DNA from: Algoriphagus sp. A40
Lineage (GTDB): Bacteria; Bacteroidota; Bacteroidia; Cytophagales; Cyclobacteriaceae
Length of the DNA: 64,000 bases
Reading direction: 5' to 3'
Assembly: GCF_002002735.1 (NCBI RefSeq)
Contig: NZ_MUNY01000035.1
Span: 1 to 64,000, forward strand
Positions 44,120 through 53,420 of this stretch are shown piece after piece (position 1 is the stretch's first letter; each line of letters opens with the position of its first letter). A program made the translations under genes and the position numbers. The notes under the pieces were generated by a model that saw only the letters and a list, made by a program, of their open reading frames with translations, was not told the origin of the DNA and did not search any database.

Positions 44120-46168
44120 ATGCGCTTCTTTCATCTTTCCACTGTTTTGTTCCTCTTTTTCTCGGTTTGGTCCTGTGGACCCAAGCCAAAATCAGATGCC
44201 CGCTTCGTGATTTTGCCCAGCCCCAGCTCTTTTGAGATTACCGGAGATTCCGGACTGGATATTACAGAAGTCGAAAATTCATTTAATCTCGCCAAAGAAC
44301 TGTTTGTTTCCGGCAAGGATACCATTGAGTTGGGAAATGAGATTTTATCTTTTACCATTAATCCAGGCCTTGAAATCAAACCGGAAGGCTATGAATTGGA
44401 GATTTCGGATGAAATGGTCTCAATTCAAGCCAGTACAAAAGCAGGTCTTTGGTACGGTTTGATGACATTGGGCCAGCTTTTGGAAGATGCCAAGGACCAA
44501 ACTGCCCCGCTTCCCATTTGTAAAATCTCGGATTCACCAGCCTTGTCTTATCGTGCGGTTCATCTGGACGTGAAGCACCATTTGGAAAAAAAGGAATACT
44601 ACTACGAACTGATGGATCGCTTTGCTGAGCAGAAAATCAATGCCGTGATCGTCGAAATCGAAGATAAGTTACGTTATGAGTTGCAGCCTAAAGTGGGTTC
44701 ATCGGATGCTTTTTCGATCTCCGACTGGAAAGCCATCAGCGACTACGCCATGGTGAGAAATATCCGGATCAGTCCGCTCGTACAAGGTTTGGGTCATGCA
44801 TCTTTCATCCTGAAGCATGAAGAATACAAGCCGCTAAGAGACGATCCTGAGAGCGATTGGGCTTTCAATCCTTTGAATGAAGAAACGTATAAAGTTCAGT
44901 TTGATCTGTATGAGGATGCTTTGAAGGCATTTCCCCATGCCAATTACCTTCACGTCGGCGGTGACGAAGTCCATACGACAGGACGAAACAGTGGTAAATC
45001 TCCACTGGAGCTTCAGTTGACTTGGCTCAACCGGGTCAGTGAGTATGCAGCACAAAAGGGATTGACACCGATCTTTTGGGACGATATGCCCCTGCAAAAT
45101 GCCGGCGTCTATCGGTCTATTTACGACAGTAAATTGACCGCTTCACAAGTGGATAGCATCTGGACTGCCAACGAGGAAAACCTTAATAAGTATGTCGATA
45201 TGTTCCCCAAAAACTGCGTTTACATGCGCTGGAACTATGATATGCCAGAATCTCCCGGGAATATCCGGGCGATGAAGTGGTTTTCAGACAACGGTTTCAA
45301 AGTCATGGGCGCAACCGCCGGGCAAACACGATGGAACCTCCTTCCTCAAGATCAAAGCAATACCAACAATATCCGGGATTTTGCTTTGATCTCGATCCGG
45401 AATAAAGCGGATGGCCTGCTCCTGACACTTTGGGATGATGATTCTCCGCATTTTGAACTGTACCAAAGAGGGATTTCGATTTTCGCAGAGTATACTTGGG
45501 CGGGAGAAAAGCGAAATACAGAAGAACTCCACGCTGCTTACAGACAGCGGGCTTTTGGACCGGCATTGTCAGGAGCCGAAATGGAATTCATCAATGAACT
45601 TGAAGAACCTGTAGCCTTTTGGAAAAATGCCCTGTTGGATAAAAAACGGGACAGAAACCGCCTGAGAAAACTGGAAAATCCGATGGAAGAGGGGGTAATT
45701 CCTTTTCCAAATCCAGACTCCGCCGGAGTTTGGACTGCAAAATATCAGGACAAAATTGCGGCTGCGGAGGCCAATCTGGCGAGAGTGGACTCGGTGCTAC
45801 AGCTCATCCAAGAATCTAAAAAGCTTGCAGTCAGAAACACCTACACTCTGGAAGTGTATGAACAAGTAGCTCAGGCAGCCCAATTTTCCAATCGGGCGAT
45901 CCTGACGCTTGCCGAATTGGATGAACCAAGTGGAGAGAAAAGAAGTCTGGCTCAAGCGAAACTTGCCGGAATGGAAGAAGAGTGGAAAGCAATTCAAAGC
46001 CAGTTGGAAACAATCTATGGCAAAACCCGACAGCTCAACAAACCATCTGACTACGTTTTGGATCAGGATCACCACGTCCATTTGGCCAATCAGGCGTTGA
46101 ACTTTTCAGACTGGCAGTTTTATGTGGAGGGCTTGTTTTTGGAGAAGGTGAAGGGGTTGGATAAGTGA
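44120..46168 (+). CDS. Family 20 glycoside hydrolase-like lipoprotein (beta-N-acetylhexosaminidase)
   Basis: The 682-residue protein has a lipoprotein signal (LFLFFSVWSC), an N-terminal GH20b-like alpha/beta domain (about 30-140) and a TIM barrel (about 145-480) with the catalytic pair Asp282-Glu283 in HVGGDEVHTTG. The C-terminal third is helical with repeated charged residues. It probably removes N-acetylhexosamine residues at the cell surface or periplasm. The ATG at 44120 starts the signal sequence directly. The REP array begins 30 bases after its stop. Confidence 0.9.
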   Translation: MRFFHLSTVLFLFFSVWSCGPKPKSDARFVILPSPSSFEITGDSGLDITEVENSFNLAKELFVSGKDTIELGNEILSFTINPGLEIKPEGYELEISDEMVSIQASTKAGLWYGLMTLGQLLEDAKDQTAPLPICKISDSPALSYRAVHLDVKHHLEKKEYYYELMDRFAEQKINAVIVEIEDKLRYELQPKVGSSDAFSISDWKAISDYAMVRNIRISPLVQGLGHASFILKHEEYKPLRDDPESDWAFNPLNEETYKVQFDLYEDALKAFPHANYLHVGGDEVHTTGRNSGKSPLELQLTWLNRVSEYAAQKGLTPIFWDDMPLQNAGVYRSIYDSKLTASQVDSIWTANEENLNKYVDMFPKNCVYMRWNYDMPESPGNIRAMKWFSDNGFKVMGATAGQTRWNLLPQDQSNTNNIRDFALISIRNKADGLLLTLWDDDSPHFELYQRGISIFAEYTWAGEKRNTEELHAAYRQRAFGPALSGAEMEFINELEEPVAFWKNALLDKKRDRNRLRKLENPMEEGVIPFPNPDSAGVWTAKYQDKIAAAEANLARVDSVLQLIQESKKLAVRNTYTLEVYEQVAQAAQFSNRAILTLAELDEPSGEKRSLAQAKLAGMEEEWKAIQSQLETIYGKTRQLNKPSDYVLDQDHHVHLANQALNFSDWQFYVEGLFLEKVKGLDK

Positions 46169-46198
46169 TGAGGTAATTAAAGAGGTAAGACCTCGGTT

Positions 46199-46500
46199 CC
46201 TCGGAATTTGCAATTCCGAGGTTCTGTTTTAGGATTTTCAATCCGTCTCTTTGAAGAGGGAATTACAAATTCCCAAACTAGGCTTCAGGATTGCAAATCC
46301 TGAAGAACGATGCTCCTGGTTCCTCTGGTTCCTTGGAATTTGAAATTCCGAGGACATGTTTTAGGATTTCAAATCCGTCTTTTTGACTAGTGGAATTAAA
46401 AATTCCCAAACAAGGCTTCAGGATTGCAAATCCTGAAGAACGCTGCTTCTGGGTCCTCGGAATTTGCAATTCCGAGGACTTGTTGTAGGTTTTTCAAACC
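46199..46500. repeat. REP array: tandem four-hairpin modules upstream of the RAYT
   Basis: Two and a half copies of a module of about 125-132 bases. Each has four small palindromes in fixed order: H1, arm CCTCGGAATT (46199-46221, 46331-46353, 46455-46477); H2, arm GGATT (46232-46244, 46364-46376, 46488-46500); H3, arm GGGAATT (46258-46274, 46392-46407); H4, arm CTTCAGGATT (46283-46305, 46416-46438). Loops are 3 to 5 bases. The short non-palindromic spacers are also similar. Confidence 0.9.
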
Positions 46501-46547
46501 GTTTTTTTCAGTAACTTAAATTGATTTTTAACTTAATCTTTTTCATC

Positions 46548-47078
46548 ATGGCTTTTGAGTATTCAATCAAAGATCAAGGTGCTGTTCATTTTGTAACCTT
46601 CACAGTCAGAAGATGGGTTGATGTTTTTACCAGGTCGAATTATTGCGATCTTTTTATTGACAGTTTGAAGTATTGTCAAGAAAAGAAGGGATTGGAGATT
46701 TTTGCATGGGTAATCATGAGTAATCATGCTCATCTAATTTTGAGGGCGAAAAATGAAAATCTAAGTGACATCATCAGGGATTTTAAAAAGTATACTGCCA
46801 AACAGATATACAAGGCAATTTGTGAAAATCCTGTTGAAAGTAGAAAAGAGTGGTTGAAGATGCTGCTCAGTTATGAGGATAAAATTTGGTTCTGGGAAGA
46901 AGGTTATCATGGAGAGGAGATTTTTGCCTCTGAGTTTTTCGATCAAAAAGCGAATTACATCCATTTGAATCCTATAAGGACAAAAATTGTAGAGAAGGAG
47001 GAGGAATACATATACAGCAGTGCAGCGGATTTTTATGGAACCCGAAAAGGCAAATTGGAATTAAGTCAATTTGGGTGA
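46548..47078 (+). CDS. REP-associated tyrosine transposase (RAYT, Y1 family)
   Basis: The ATG at 46548 gives 176 residues; a reading from 46521 adds nine hydrophobic residues and is less likely. Y1-transposase features: the HuH motif His60-Ala-His62 in MSNHAHLIL, and a tyrosine in KANYIHLNPIR that would be the nucleophile. Proteins of this family cut and join single-stranded REP hairpins, and here repeats lie directly on both sides. RAYTs are domesticated relatives of IS200/IS605 transposases and do not move as insertion sequences. No frameshift is seen, so it is probably functional. Confidence 0.92.
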   Translation: MAFEYSIKDQGAVHFVTFTVRRWVDVFTRSNYCDLFIDSLKYCQEKKGLEIFAWVIMSNHAHLILRAKNENLSDIIRDFKKYTAKQIYKAICENPVESRKEWLKMLLSYEDKIWFWEEGYHGEEIFASEFFDQKANYIHLNPIRTKIVEKEEEYIYSSAADFYGTRKGKLELSQFG

Positions 47079-47086
47079 GTCATGTT

Positions 47087-47217
47087 CCGCGGAATTTGTA
47101 ATTCCGAGGTTCTGATTTAGGATTTTCAATCCGACTTTTTGACTAGGGGGATTCCAAATCCCCAAACAATGCTTCAGGATTGCAAATCCTGAAGAACATC
47201 GATTGCAAATCCTGAAG
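47087..47217. repeat. REP array: four-hairpin module downstream of the RAYT
   Basis: One full copy of the same module in the same orientation: H1 at 47087-47109, H2 at 47120-47132, H3 at 47147-47163, H4 at 47172-47194, and then a partial H4 (47201-47217). H1 has one changed arm base (CCGCGG for CCTCGG). Confidence 0.9.
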
Positions 47218-47221
47218 AGCC

Positions 47222-47695
47222 TTACTCATTAAAAAACGGCCGCATTTCCTCGTGGATTTCTCCCCGGAGTTTTTTCAGCTTTTCAGCATATTCTTCCAGT
47301 TTCTTTTCCTGCTCGGTTTTTGGCACCCAAGACTTGACTGTTTTAGGATTGCCATTTTCATCTACAGCTACAAAAATGATGATACAGTGGGTCTTTTTTT
47401 CAAACTTTTTTTCCGAAAAAGCTCTAGAATAGACCTCTACCATGATGTGAATGCTTGAGCTTCCGGTCAGGATCACCTGGCAATCAATTTTGATCAATTC
47501 ACCTATGCTGATCGGTTTGTAGAAGCGGATCCCGCCAACATAGACTGTCACACAATAGCTTTCAGCCCAGGTTCGGGCACAGGTGTAGGCGGCCTGGTCG
47601 ATCCATTTCATCACGGACCCTCCGTGGACTTTTCCACCGAAGTTGACGTCTCCGGGTTCACTGATAAACTGAAAGGTGGCCTTGTGTGAGCGCAT
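47222..47695 (-). CDS. Acyl-CoA thioesterase, hotdog fold
   Basis: The 157-residue protein has the hotdog pattern of YciA/BFIT-type thioesterases: GDVNFGGKVHGGSVMKWIDQAAYTCARTWA (about 16-45), SYCVTVYVGGIRFYKPISIGELI, and SSIHIMVEVYSR. It hydrolyses acyl-CoA thioesters; chain-length preference is unknown. The C-terminal tail is charged. Its stop lies 4 bases beyond the REP array. Confidence 0.9.
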   Translation of the reverse strand: MRSHKATFQFISEPGDVNFGGKVHGGSVMKWIDQAAYTCARTWAESYCVTVYVGGIRFYKPISIGELIKIDCQVILTGSSSIHIMVEVYSRAFSEKKFEKKTHCIIIFVAVDENGNPKTVKSWVPKTEQEKKLEEYAEKLKKLRGEIHEEMRPFFNE

Positions 47696-47732
47696 GGAGG
47701 TTTGATTGATGGATCAGTCAAAAATAGGAGTT

Positions 47733-48170
47733 TTATTTCTGGATTAATTCCTTAACCACGATCTCCCTTCCTTCTGCCCCGGCGTAGAAAACGAGGATTT
47801 CGGCGGGTAAATCCCCGTTGTTAACTCCATGATGGATCGTGTTGACCACTTCGATGATCGGATCACCGGCTTTCATTTCCAGCACATTTCCTTCAACATC
47901 CACTACAGTCAATTCCCCTTTTAGCAATACTCCGGCATTAATCACCGGGTGATAGTGGTTGGGAAGCGTGGAGTGGGGAGGGATGGTGACTTTGATGATC
48001 GTGATTTTCGGTTTCCCCTCCGGATAAGCAGGGAGAGAGTCCCCGTTCCATGAGAGATAGGACTCCGCGATGAGTTCGGATCTTGGAGCAGTGGAGGTAG
48101 ATATCTTTTCCTGGCAGGCAAAACTCAAGAGTGTAAGTGCTAAAAAACTAAGTTGAAGGCAAATTTTCAT
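47733..48170 (-). CDS. Cupin-domain lipoprotein
   Basis: The 145-residue protein has a lipoprotein signal (LSFLALTLLSFAC, lipid Cys19) and a single cupin barrel with PHSTLPNHYHPVINAGVLLKGELTVVD (metal His residues) and IHHGVNNGDLPAEILVFYAG. Its role is unknown; metal-dependent binding or catalysis is possible. It may be cotranscribed with the MgtC-like gene 15 bases upstream. Confidence 0.85.
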   Translation of the reverse strand: MKICLQLSFLALTLLSFACQEKISTSTAPRSELIAESYLSWNGDSLPAYPEGKPKITIIKVTIPPHSTLPNHYHPVINAGVLLKGELTVVDVEGNVLEMKAGDPIIEVVNTIHHGVNNGDLPAEILVFYAGAEGREIVVKELIQK

Positions 48171-48185
48171 GGTGGCGGTTAGTAA

Positions 48186-49475
48186 TCAAATAAGAAAAAT
48201 CAAGGTAGCCAAGGCTGTTAGAAACATTGTTCCGTAACCGATTAGGAGATTTTTTCGAAGAGTTTTGCTACCTGCATAGATGCCGATCCCCATTTTTACC
48301 AGGGTATTGGAAATAGAAGCAATCAAAATTGCCAGAGCTGCAATTCCCAGATCCAATTTGACACCTGTCATTTTGGAGATTGAAATCGTAATGGCATCTA
48401 TATCCGAAAAACCTGCAACAGCACTGGAAACTAAAGTGCCGCTTTCCCCCAGATTTTCATTTGCGTAACTCACCACCAGTAAAATCACAGAGTAAATCAC
48501 CCCAAAAACCAAGGCGTTTTTCAGATCTAAAGGCTTTTTCAGAGGGATTTCTGTTTCGGTATTTTTTTGATTTTGCCTTTTGAAAAAAATGAAAAGCGTT
48601 ATACCGATAGCGCTGAGGAAAACCAATCCTATTGCCGGAAGAAGCCGGTTGAAAAGCGTTTGGTTAAAAATGAAAGTCCAAATCAAAACGCGAATGAACA
48701 TGATCGAAGAAGCAGCGAGTATGGCAGTGGCACAGCTGGCAGAAAGACTTTCGTTTTCCTTGCTTTTTTTGGCATAAACCCAAGTCACTGCCGTGCTTGA
48801 TACAAGTCCACCCACAATTCCGCCAAGAAGAATTCCCTTGTTAGCACCAAGGAATTTGGTCAAAATATAGCCAACTAGGCCAAGCCCCGAAGTCAGGATA
48901 ATCACCCAGCCGATTTCTTTTGGGTTTAGGACATTGTAGGGTCCAAAGTTTTGATCCGGTAAAAAGGGGAAGATCAAAAGGGCAATCACCACAAATCGGA
49001 TGAAATCATACATTTCCTCCGCCGTGATCATTCCCACGATTGTTCTGATCCGGAATTTGGAGGAAAGCACCAAAACGGTCAGGACTGTGATCATGAGACT
49101 TATTTCGATCAGACCGATCAAAGTCAGAGATCCCAGTACAAATGCCAAAAGTGAACTGAATTCTGTCGTAGAGCCCCGGTCACCCTGTGAAGCCGTAAAC
49201 CAATAAGTAGACGCAATCATGATACTTACTCCCAAGAAAATCGCCACATAAACCCAAGGAGAAAACAAAAAATTAAATACGGCTGCTACAAATCCCAAAA
49301 GAACCAAAAAGACAAAGGTTCGGATGCCCGCAAAGCCTTGGGATTTCTCCTTCATGGCCGTGTATTGCCGCTCCAGGCCGATCACTGAACCTATCCCAAC
49401 TGCTACAAGCAATCGGATGATAAAATCTCCCTGGCTAAGCTGGAAGGAATCCTGATCTATAATTAATGTTTCCAA
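48186..49475 (-). CDS. MgtC/SapB and DUF4010 membrane protein
   Basis: The 429-residue protein has an N-terminal MgtC/SapB-type domain (about 18-150: LLVAVGIGSVIGLERQY, GIRTFVFLVLLGFV) and a C-terminal DUF4010 domain with six or more helices (about 175-429: GGIVGGLVSSTAVTWVYAKKS). Proteins of this layout are of unknown transport or sensing function. Confidence 0.9.
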   Translation of the reverse strand: METLIIDQDSFQLSQGDFIIRLLVAVGIGSVIGLERQYTAMKEKSQGFAGIRTFVFLVLLGFVAAVFNFLFSPWVYVAIFLGVSIMIASTYWFTASQGDRGSTTEFSSLLAFVLGSLTLIGLIEISLMITVLTVLVLSSKFRIRTIVGMITAEEMYDFIRFVVIALLIFPFLPDQNFGPYNVLNPKEIGWVIILTSGLGLVGYILTKFLGANKGILLGGIVGGLVSSTAVTWVYAKKSKENESLSASCATAILAASSIMFIRVLIWTFIFNQTLFNRLLPAIGLVFLSAIGITLFIFFKRQNQKNTETEIPLKKPLDLKNALVFGVIYSVILLVVSYANENLGESGTLVSSAVAGFSDIDAITISISKMTGVKLDLGIAALAILIASISNTLVKMGIGIYAGSKTLRKNLLIGYGTMFLTALATLIFLI

Positions 49476-49505
49476 AATTCAGCAAATAGGGAAGTGGAAG
49501 TCCAT

Positions 49506-50129
49506 TTAATCCTCTTCCATATAATATTGCACCTCCAAAAACACCTGTTCAGGTTGGTCTTCAGAATGGTTTAATGCAGTGAGCATGCCTCCAATCCTCA
49601 GCTTTCTTTCAGGAAGTGGGTCTCTATCTTTTTGGTGGGCTATCAGTACCACTGAATCAGAATCCTCAGAGCTTAATTCGTAAACTTCATAGGAAGTGAC
49701 TATAGGTACCATGGTAAAACTCGTCACGGCACCCACTACCACAGGGACAAGGATTGTTCCGCCAAATTCTGTGGAGGTGCTGATTTTTTTTGGAGTTCCC
49801 AATAAAGTGGTACTGATTCCGGCTTTGCCATGCTCGGCCATTTGATCCAAACTCATGTGAACAGGCCGGTATTTTTCATACAGATCAAAAAGTTGGGTAT
49901 CAAGTCTTGCGAGCACTCGTTCTCTGGATCGGTTGTCCAGCTGGGAAATAGACATGATCAAGAATAGAATCATTGCCTGTTTGTCGTTGGCCGCTCCGGC
50001 GACCTTGCCCAATTCCGCGGGGGAGACTACTCCGTCATGAGCATGGCTAAAGAGATTGAAGAATTTACCACCGTTGTCAAAAGCCTCAAGTGCTTCCTGA
50101 AAAGATTTAAAAGGGATGATGTGTTTCAT
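49506..50129 (-). CDS. Uncharacterised protein
   Basis: The ATG at 50129 gives 207 residues; a TTG at 50147 would add six. No membrane helix except a weak hydrophobic stretch (GGTILVPVVVGAVTSFTMVPIV, about 141-162). The segment AHDGVVSPAELGKV near residue 30 resembles one EF-hand loop, but the second acidic positions are poor. I cannot name a family. It stands alone between the DUF4010 and dienelactone hydrolase genes. Confidence 0.7.
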   Translation of the reverse strand: MKHIIPFKSFQEALEAFDNGGKFFNLFSHAHDGVVSPAELGKVAGAANDKQAMILFLIMSISQLDNRSRERVLARLDTQLFDLYEKYRPVHMSLDQMAEHGKAGISTTLLGTPKKISTSTEFGGTILVPVVVGAVTSFTMVPIVTSYEVYELSSEDSDSVVLIAHQKDRDPLPERKLRIGGMLTALNHSEDQPEQVFLEVQYYMEED

Positions 50130-50242
50130 TTGTTGCGAATTTTTCAAAAAGGCCCATCAAATATTCGGAATTATAAGGTTAGATGCAAGCGCCTTAAACT
50201 GGTCGAATTTTTATAAATAAAAAGGCGGGAAAACACTGTGTT

Positions 50243-50270
50243 CAAAAAGAAAAGGAGGCTGTCGCCCCCT
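50243..50270 (-). terminator. Terminator of the dienelactone hydrolase gene
   Basis: On the minus strand AGGGGGC and GCCTCCT form a 7-bp stem (one G-U pair) around GACA, followed by TTTTCTTTTTG. Confidence 0.75.
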
Positions 50271-50274
50271 TCTT

Positions 50275-51162
50275 TTATTTGAGATTTGCCTTAAAAAAGG
50301 CGATGGTTTTGTCCCAGGCCTGTTTGGCGGCTGCTTCATCAAATCTAGGTGTGGTATTGTTGTGAAACCCGTGGTTGACCCCGGGATAATTGACCATTTC
50401 GTACTTTTTGTTGTTGGCTTTAAGTGCTTCCTCATACGCTGGCCATCCGGCATTTACACGCTCATCCAATTCGGCATATACCACCAGCAAGGGAGCATTG
50501 ATTTTTGAAACTTCCTCTACGGGCGGCTGACCGCCATAATACGGCACCGCGGCTCCTAAATCGGGAATCCTGACAGCCATCATGTTGGTAATCCAGCCAC
50601 CAAAGCAAAATCCAACTGCTCCGATGTTGCCGTCACAATCCGGATGTTTTTTGAGGTAATCGTACGCGGCGATGAAGTCTTCAAGCATTTCGTTCCGGTC
50701 TCGTTTGGACTGCATTTCCCGACCTTGATCGTCATTTCCCGGATAGCCTCCCAGTGGAGTTAATGCATCGGGTGCTATCGAGATAAATCCGTCTACAGCA
50801 CAGCGTCTTCCCACATCCTCGATATATGGATTGAGGCCACGGTTTTCATGGATGACTACGATTCCGGGGAATTTTCCGTTTCCAGCTGGTTTGGAAAGTA
50901 AACCTTTGATTTGACCGCCACCTTTGGGAGAATCATACATGACGTAGTCGGAGCTTTGCATCCGCTCGTCGTTGGGTTCGACGGTGCGGGTATTGACATA
51001 GTCTGGCATCATGGCACTCATCAGAGCAGCGGCAGTGATCCCCCCGGCAGTGTAGAGAGATAGCTTTTCCACAAAAGTCCGTCTGTCGATTCGGTTGTGA
51101 CAGTAGTAATCATAGAGATCAAATACTTCCTGAGGAATATCCTCTTTTTTGAGTTTTTCCAT
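50275..51162 (-). CDS. Dienelactone hydrolase family protein
   Basis: The 295-residue alpha/beta hydrolase has the nucleophile motif GFCFGG (Cys in place of Ser, as in dienelactone hydrolases), VIHENRGLNPYIEDVGRR, an Asp in VVYAELDERV and His in GVNHGFHNN. Residues 22-50 (RIDRRTFVEKLSLYTAGGITAAALMS) look like an internal twin-arginine signal after a short leader, so it may be exported. The natural substrate is unknown. Confidence 0.9.
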   Translation of the reverse strand: MEKLKKEDIPQEVFDLYDYYCHNRIDRRTFVEKLSLYTAGGITAAALMSAMMPDYVNTRTVEPNDERMQSSDYVMYDSPKGGGQIKGLLSKPAGNGKFPGIVVIHENRGLNPYIEDVGRRCAVDGFISIAPDALTPLGGYPGNDDQGREMQSKRDRNEMLEDFIAAYDYLKKHPDCDGNIGAVGFCFGGWITNMMAVRIPDLGAAVPYYGGQPPVEEVSKINAPLLVVYAELDERVNAGWPAYEEALKANNKKYEMVNYPGVNHGFHNNTTPRFDEAAAKQAWDKTIAFFKANLK

Positions 51163-51927
51163 TTTATCGGTTTGGTTAGTATGAATAAGTTATTCAAAAT
51201 CAAGATGAAAAAAATGAAATAGGTAATGACGGTCTATTATTTTGGCAAATGGTCAAGATGGAATTGGAAACAGTTCAGATGCTTTCTATAAGTTTTGAAA
51301 TCAGGATGCTTAAGGCCTTGAACTTGGCTGGAAAAATGGAATTTACAAATCTGTTTCCACAACCTTCCAACATGCTTTTTTATTTAAAAAGACCGAAAAG
51401 ATAATTTAAACCGATAGAATGGCAGATTTCTGGGAACACTTAACTTGCTATCTGATCCACTTTTCCTGGTGTTTCCAAAAACTTGCATTTCGGTATTAGC
51501 CTTCTCATTGATTTCTGCGGTTTTGAGTAGTCCTTCCACCCTCAATTTAGAGTATTACGATCGTGTAGTTGGTAAAAAGTCCCCCTTTTACCCGGGACCA
51601 TAGTATGATTGATTCAAAAAGGGAAAAATATTGCTAGGTAGCGGAAAATTACTAGGTGCGATTAGGTTCTTTAAATTAGAATATTGGGAAAAAATATGTG
51701 TTCACAGAATGAAGTATCTTGATCAACCTCTAAAACCAAAAATAATATCCTTGGTCCGAAACAGGTTTCAATACCAATTGCCCAGTCTTTAATTGATGCC
51801 TTTGTGAATGGCATACCTTCAAATTTCATCATAGAACGCATATTAATTCCAGGTCTGGAAATCAGGCGAACAAATAAAAAATAAAGTCTGAATTAAAACT
51901 TTAATCTCAAAATAAAACCATAACAAA
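51163..51927. other. Long interval without a supported gene
   Basis: These 765 bases have no convincing gene. A 51-codon ORF at 51249-51404 (plus, MVKMELETVQML...) has neither a good promoter nor recognisable features. Low-complexity AT-rich sequence predominates. It separates two oppositely transcribed genes and may hold a decayed gene or their promoters. Confidence 0.5.
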
Positions 51928-53271
51928 ATGTCAAAGGAACCAACCAGACGAACATTTATCAAAAAAACTGCGCTTGCCGGGACAGCGGCAATTTTTGCCC
52001 CAACCATTCTTTCTTCCAAAGTTTTCGGGGCAAACGACAGAATCAATGCCGCAGTTTTGGGTGTAAATGGAAGAGGCGGAAGCCATATCTCCAGCTTGAT
52101 GGCGCAAAAGAATGTCCAAGTGACGACCCTGTGCGACCCGGACATGGATCTGCTAAGAAAAAAACAAAGTGATTTCAAGTCAAAGTACAATGCAGACGTT
52201 GCGCTGGAGCAGGATTTGCGCAGAGTCCTTGAAAACAAGGACATCGATGTGGTAAGTATTGCGATGCCAAATCATTGGCATGCATTGGCGACCATTTGGG
52301 CTTGCCAAGCCGGAAAAGACGTCTACGTGGAAAAGCCGGGTTCACACAACATTGCCGAAGGTCGCAAAATGATCGAAGCGGCTTACAAATACGATAGAAT
52401 TGTCCAGCACGGCGTACAATTGAGAAGCTCTCCGGCAGTTCAGGAAGCAGTCAAATTGATGCGTGAGGGTTATATCGGCAAAGTTTACATGGCTCGGGGC
52501 TTGGTGTTTCGAATGAGAGGAGATATCGGTGACAAAGGATTTTCTCCAGTTCCGGAAGGTCTTGATTACGACCTGTGGACCGGTCCTGCACCGAAGCGTC
52601 CTTTTACCAAAAATCTGGTTCACTACAACTGGCATTGGCACTGGGATTATGGCAACGGTGATGTCGGAAACCAGGGTATCCACGAAACAGACATGTGCCA
52701 GTGGGGATTGAATGTAGGACTGCCTACCAAAATCACTTCAATGGGTGGAAAATTCCTTTGGAAAGACTGCAAGGAAACCCCGGAATTGCTGACCTCTATC
52801 TATCATTACCCTGAGGAAGAAAAAATCATCCAATTTGAAGTAAGACCTTGGCATACCAATGACGAAGGAGGAGCTACTGTGGGTAATATCTTCTATGGTG
52901 ATAAGGGTGTCCTGGTGATCGATGGATACGACAAGTTCAAGACCTATTTGGGTAATGACCGAACTCCGGGTCTATCCGGAGAAGACGGTGGACCAAGCGC
53001 TGCAGGTGTCGATCGTGGTTTGGGTGGAACAGACGGCCACTTTGCCAATTTCATCGATGCCGTTCGTGCCCGTGACAGCTCAATCCTAAACGGACCGGTT
53101 GAAACAGCCCACTTGTCCTCTGCACTGGCTCATTTGGGAAATATTGCCTACAGACTTGACCGAGTGTTGAATTTCGACCCTAAATCAGAGAAGTTTGTAA
53201 ATGATCCTGAGGCAGATGCTATGCTGAGCCGGAATTATAGAAAGGGATTTGAGGTTCCGGAAAACGTATAA
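51928..53271 (+). CDS. Tat-exported Gfo/Idh/MocA family oxidoreductase
   Basis: The 447-residue protein has a Tat signal (TRRTFIKKTALAGTAAIFAP, residues 5-24), a Rossmann domain with AAVLGVNGRGGSHISSL, and the family motif EKPGSHNIAEG. The C-terminal domain carries HWHWDYGNGDVGNQGIHETDMC. It is probably an NAD(P)-dependent sugar dehydrogenase or hydrolase acting in the periplasm on a bound cofactor. Transcribed alone and ended by a strong terminator. Confidence 0.93.
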   Translation: MSKEPTRRTFIKKTALAGTAAIFAPTILSSKVFGANDRINAAVLGVNGRGGSHISSLMAQKNVQVTTLCDPDMDLLRKKQSDFKSKYNADVALEQDLRRVLENKDIDVVSIAMPNHWHALATIWACQAGKDVYVEKPGSHNIAEGRKMIEAAYKYDRIVQHGVQLRSSPAVQEAVKLMREGYIGKVYMARGLVFRMRGDIGDKGFSPVPEGLDYDLWTGPAPKRPFTKNLVHYNWHWHWDYGNGDVGNQGIHETDMCQWGLNVGLPTKITSMGGKFLWKDCKETPELLTSIYHYPEEEKIIQFEVRPWHTNDEGGATVGNIFYGDKGVLVIDGYDKFKTYLGNDRTPGLSGEDGGPSAAGVDRGLGGTDGHFANFIDAVRARDSSILNGPVETAHLSSALAHLGNIAYRLDRVLNFDPKSEKFVNDPEADAMLSRNYRKGFEVPENV

Positions 53272-53302
53272 GTTCCGGATTTCACTTGAATTACTTTAAA
53301 AG

Positions 53303-53341
53303 AAAAAACCTGTCAGGAATTCATTCCAGGCAGGTTTTTTT
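53303..53341 (+). terminator. Terminator of the Gfo/Idh/MocA gene
   Basis: AAAAAACCTG (53303-53312) pairs with CAGGTTTTTT (53331-53340), with an inner GGAAT/ATTCC stem. Confidence 0.85.
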
Positions 53342-53420
53342 ATTTGTGGTATTGGATTCGGTGAAAAAAGACACAGCAAGATCGAACTTCCCAAGCGCTT
53401 TGTCTTGGAAGTTTTTAAAA

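Noticed and set aside
46548-47078. Autonomous IS200/IS605 insertion sequence
   Set aside because: Single gene of RAYT type, flanked by REP modules on both sides in the same orientation; no TnpB and no IS-type ends.
46199-47217. CRISPR array
   Set aside because: The repeated units are palindromic modules without unique spacers of equal length and there are no cas genes.
49930-50060. EF-hand calcium site in the 49506 protein
   Set aside because: Only one half-site with a DGxVSxxEL pattern; the required acidic positions are missing.
51249-51404. 51-codon ORF in the long gap
   Set aside because: No recognisable protein features, no suitable promoter and no coupling to a neighbour.
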